DNA of 6,355 nucleotides from Clostridia bacterium (GTDB lineage: Bacteria > Bacillota_A > Clostridia > Oscillospirales > CAG-272). Every line of letters starts with the position of its first letter. Position 1 is the first letter of the stretch. Positions 5,649 through 6,355 of this stretch are shown here, in pieces. The notes beneath the pieces were generated by a model, which saw only the letters and a program-made list of their open reading frames with translations, was not told where the DNA came from and made no database searches. Made by a program: the position numbers and the translations under genes. The stretch covers positions 1 to 6,355 of the forward strand of contig JAFQUG010000043.1 of the NCBI GenBank assembly GCA_017408625.1, read 5' to 3'.

Positions 5649-6355
5649 ATGAAAAAATATCTTGCTTTTTTGCTTTGCACGCTTTTATTTCTGACCGTTT
5701 TTGCGGGCTGTGACGTCATAGAGCCGCTTTTGGGCTCGGTGGAGAATCTTTCGGTATCGGTCGAGCAAAACAATGCCTATATGCAAGCCGTGCAGCTGCT
5801 GGAGCAAGGGGAGATCGAGCAGGCTTACGACCTGTTTCTGAGTATGCAGGACTATCGCGACGTGTCCGAGTACTTAGAGCGTTTCTCGTTCAAATGTGAT
5901 ACCATGGGGTGTTTTTCCTGGTATGGGGATCATGCCTCGTCCTACCGCTTCGAATACAAGCGCGATGCATACGGCAGAACGATCGAGCAGCGGAGATATA
6001 ACCACGCCTCTGACAACGGAGAGCTGGTCCAGACGCACGTTTACGAATATGATGCAAAGGGCAATCTCGTTTGCGAGGCGAATATCTACCAAGAGCATCG
6101 GAGCGGGATCATCCGATACGAATACGACGAGCAGGGCAGAGCCATCCGCATGTATCAAGGGGATGGCGGGATCGAATTGGAGTACGATGAGCGCGGAAAC
6201 GTGGTCAAGGTCTTGGAAAACGGCACACTTTCCTCCACGTCCGTGTACGACGAGCGGGGCAATGAGATCGAGTGTGTTTATTACGGGGCAACCGGAGGGA
6301 TAAGCTCACGTATTACCCTTGGTTACAATGAATATGGCGACGTGATCAGCATGAC
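5649..6355 (+). CDS. Lipoprotein with TPR-like segment and YD/RHS-like repeats (3' end outside window)
   Basis: The frame is open from the ATG at 5649 to the window edge (235 codons plus two bases), so the gene is partial. AGGAG (5638-5642) lies 6 bases upstream of the start. Residues 1-21 form a lipoprotein signal: Lys2-Lys3, a hydrophobic core and lipobox FAGC with Cys21, so the mature protein should be anchored to the outer face of the membrane. Residues 43-79 form a helical pair of the type seen in TPR-like Firmicute lipoproteins (AVQLLEQGEIEQAYDLFLSM, then DYRDVSEYL). From about 101 on, short repeats with the pattern YEYDxxGxxI recur: FEYKRDAYGRTI (101-112), YEYDAKGNLV (132-141), YEYDEQGRAI (157-166), LEYDERGNVV (177-186), VYDERGNEI (199-207) and LGYNEYGDVI (224-233). 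These resemble RHS/YD repeats, which build beta-rich shells. Its role is unknown; a surface binding or assembly protein is possible. The GH92 gene lies 78 bases upstream but probably is not co-transcribed. Confidence 0.88.
   Translation, partial: MKKYLAFLLCTLLFLTVFAGCDVIEPLLGSVENLSVSVEQNNAYMQAVQLLEQGEIEQAYDLFLSMQDYRDVSEYLERFSFKCDTMGCFSWYGDHASSYRFEYKRDAYGRTIEQRRYNHASDNGELVQTHVYEYDAKGNLVCEANIYQEHRSGIIRYEYDEQGRAIRMYQGDGGIELEYDERGNVVKVLENGTLSSTSVYDERGNEIECVYYGATGGISSRITLGYNEYGDVISM

Overview
The window reads as bacterial chromosome from a low-to-mid GC Firmicute, most likely a gut-associated member of the Clostridia. The basis is consensus AGGAGG-type ribosome binding sites, extended -10 sigma-A promoters (TGnTATAAT), short T-rich intrinsic terminators, a clostridial-type six-pass sensor kinase and an intracellular GH92 alpha-mannosidase-family enzyme. 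This placement is inferred from style and family, not from a marker gene. All supported genes lie on the + strand.

Layout. Positions 1-134 hold the end of an unseen upstream transcription unit, closed by two tandem intrinsic terminators. A strong promoter (146-174) then drives an OmpR-family response regulator (272-952) and a 692-residue, six-transmembrane histidine kinase (964-3042). These two genes are 11 bases apart and form an operon. The leader between promoter and regulator carries three TTAAG half-sites, two of them one helical turn apart, which could be an autoregulatory operator.

Positions 3043-3611 hold no gene but are highly structured. A long bidirectional terminator-like hairpin (3150-3197) is followed by an array (3210-3414) built from a conserved AGTGATATT unit. 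The units alternate with short stem-loops whose sequences all differ while their self-complementarity is kept. Four units point forward, three point backward, and two variant copies sit in a final 14-bp hairpin. This array is the most unusual thing in the window, and I do not recognise it as a named element.

A near-consensus promoter (3540-3568) then drives a cytoplasmic GH92 protein (3612-5570). The usual general-acid Glu is Gln570, while the general-base aspartates are kept. That pattern is associated with hydrolysis of mannosyl-phosphate linkages. Its C-terminus also looks short for the family.

The last gene (5649 to beyond the window end) encodes a lipoprotein with a helical TPR-like segment and a series of YD/RHS-like repeats. 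The two-component system is self-contained. Nothing in the sequence directly ties it to the GH92 enzyme or the lipoprotein, which appear to have their own promoters.
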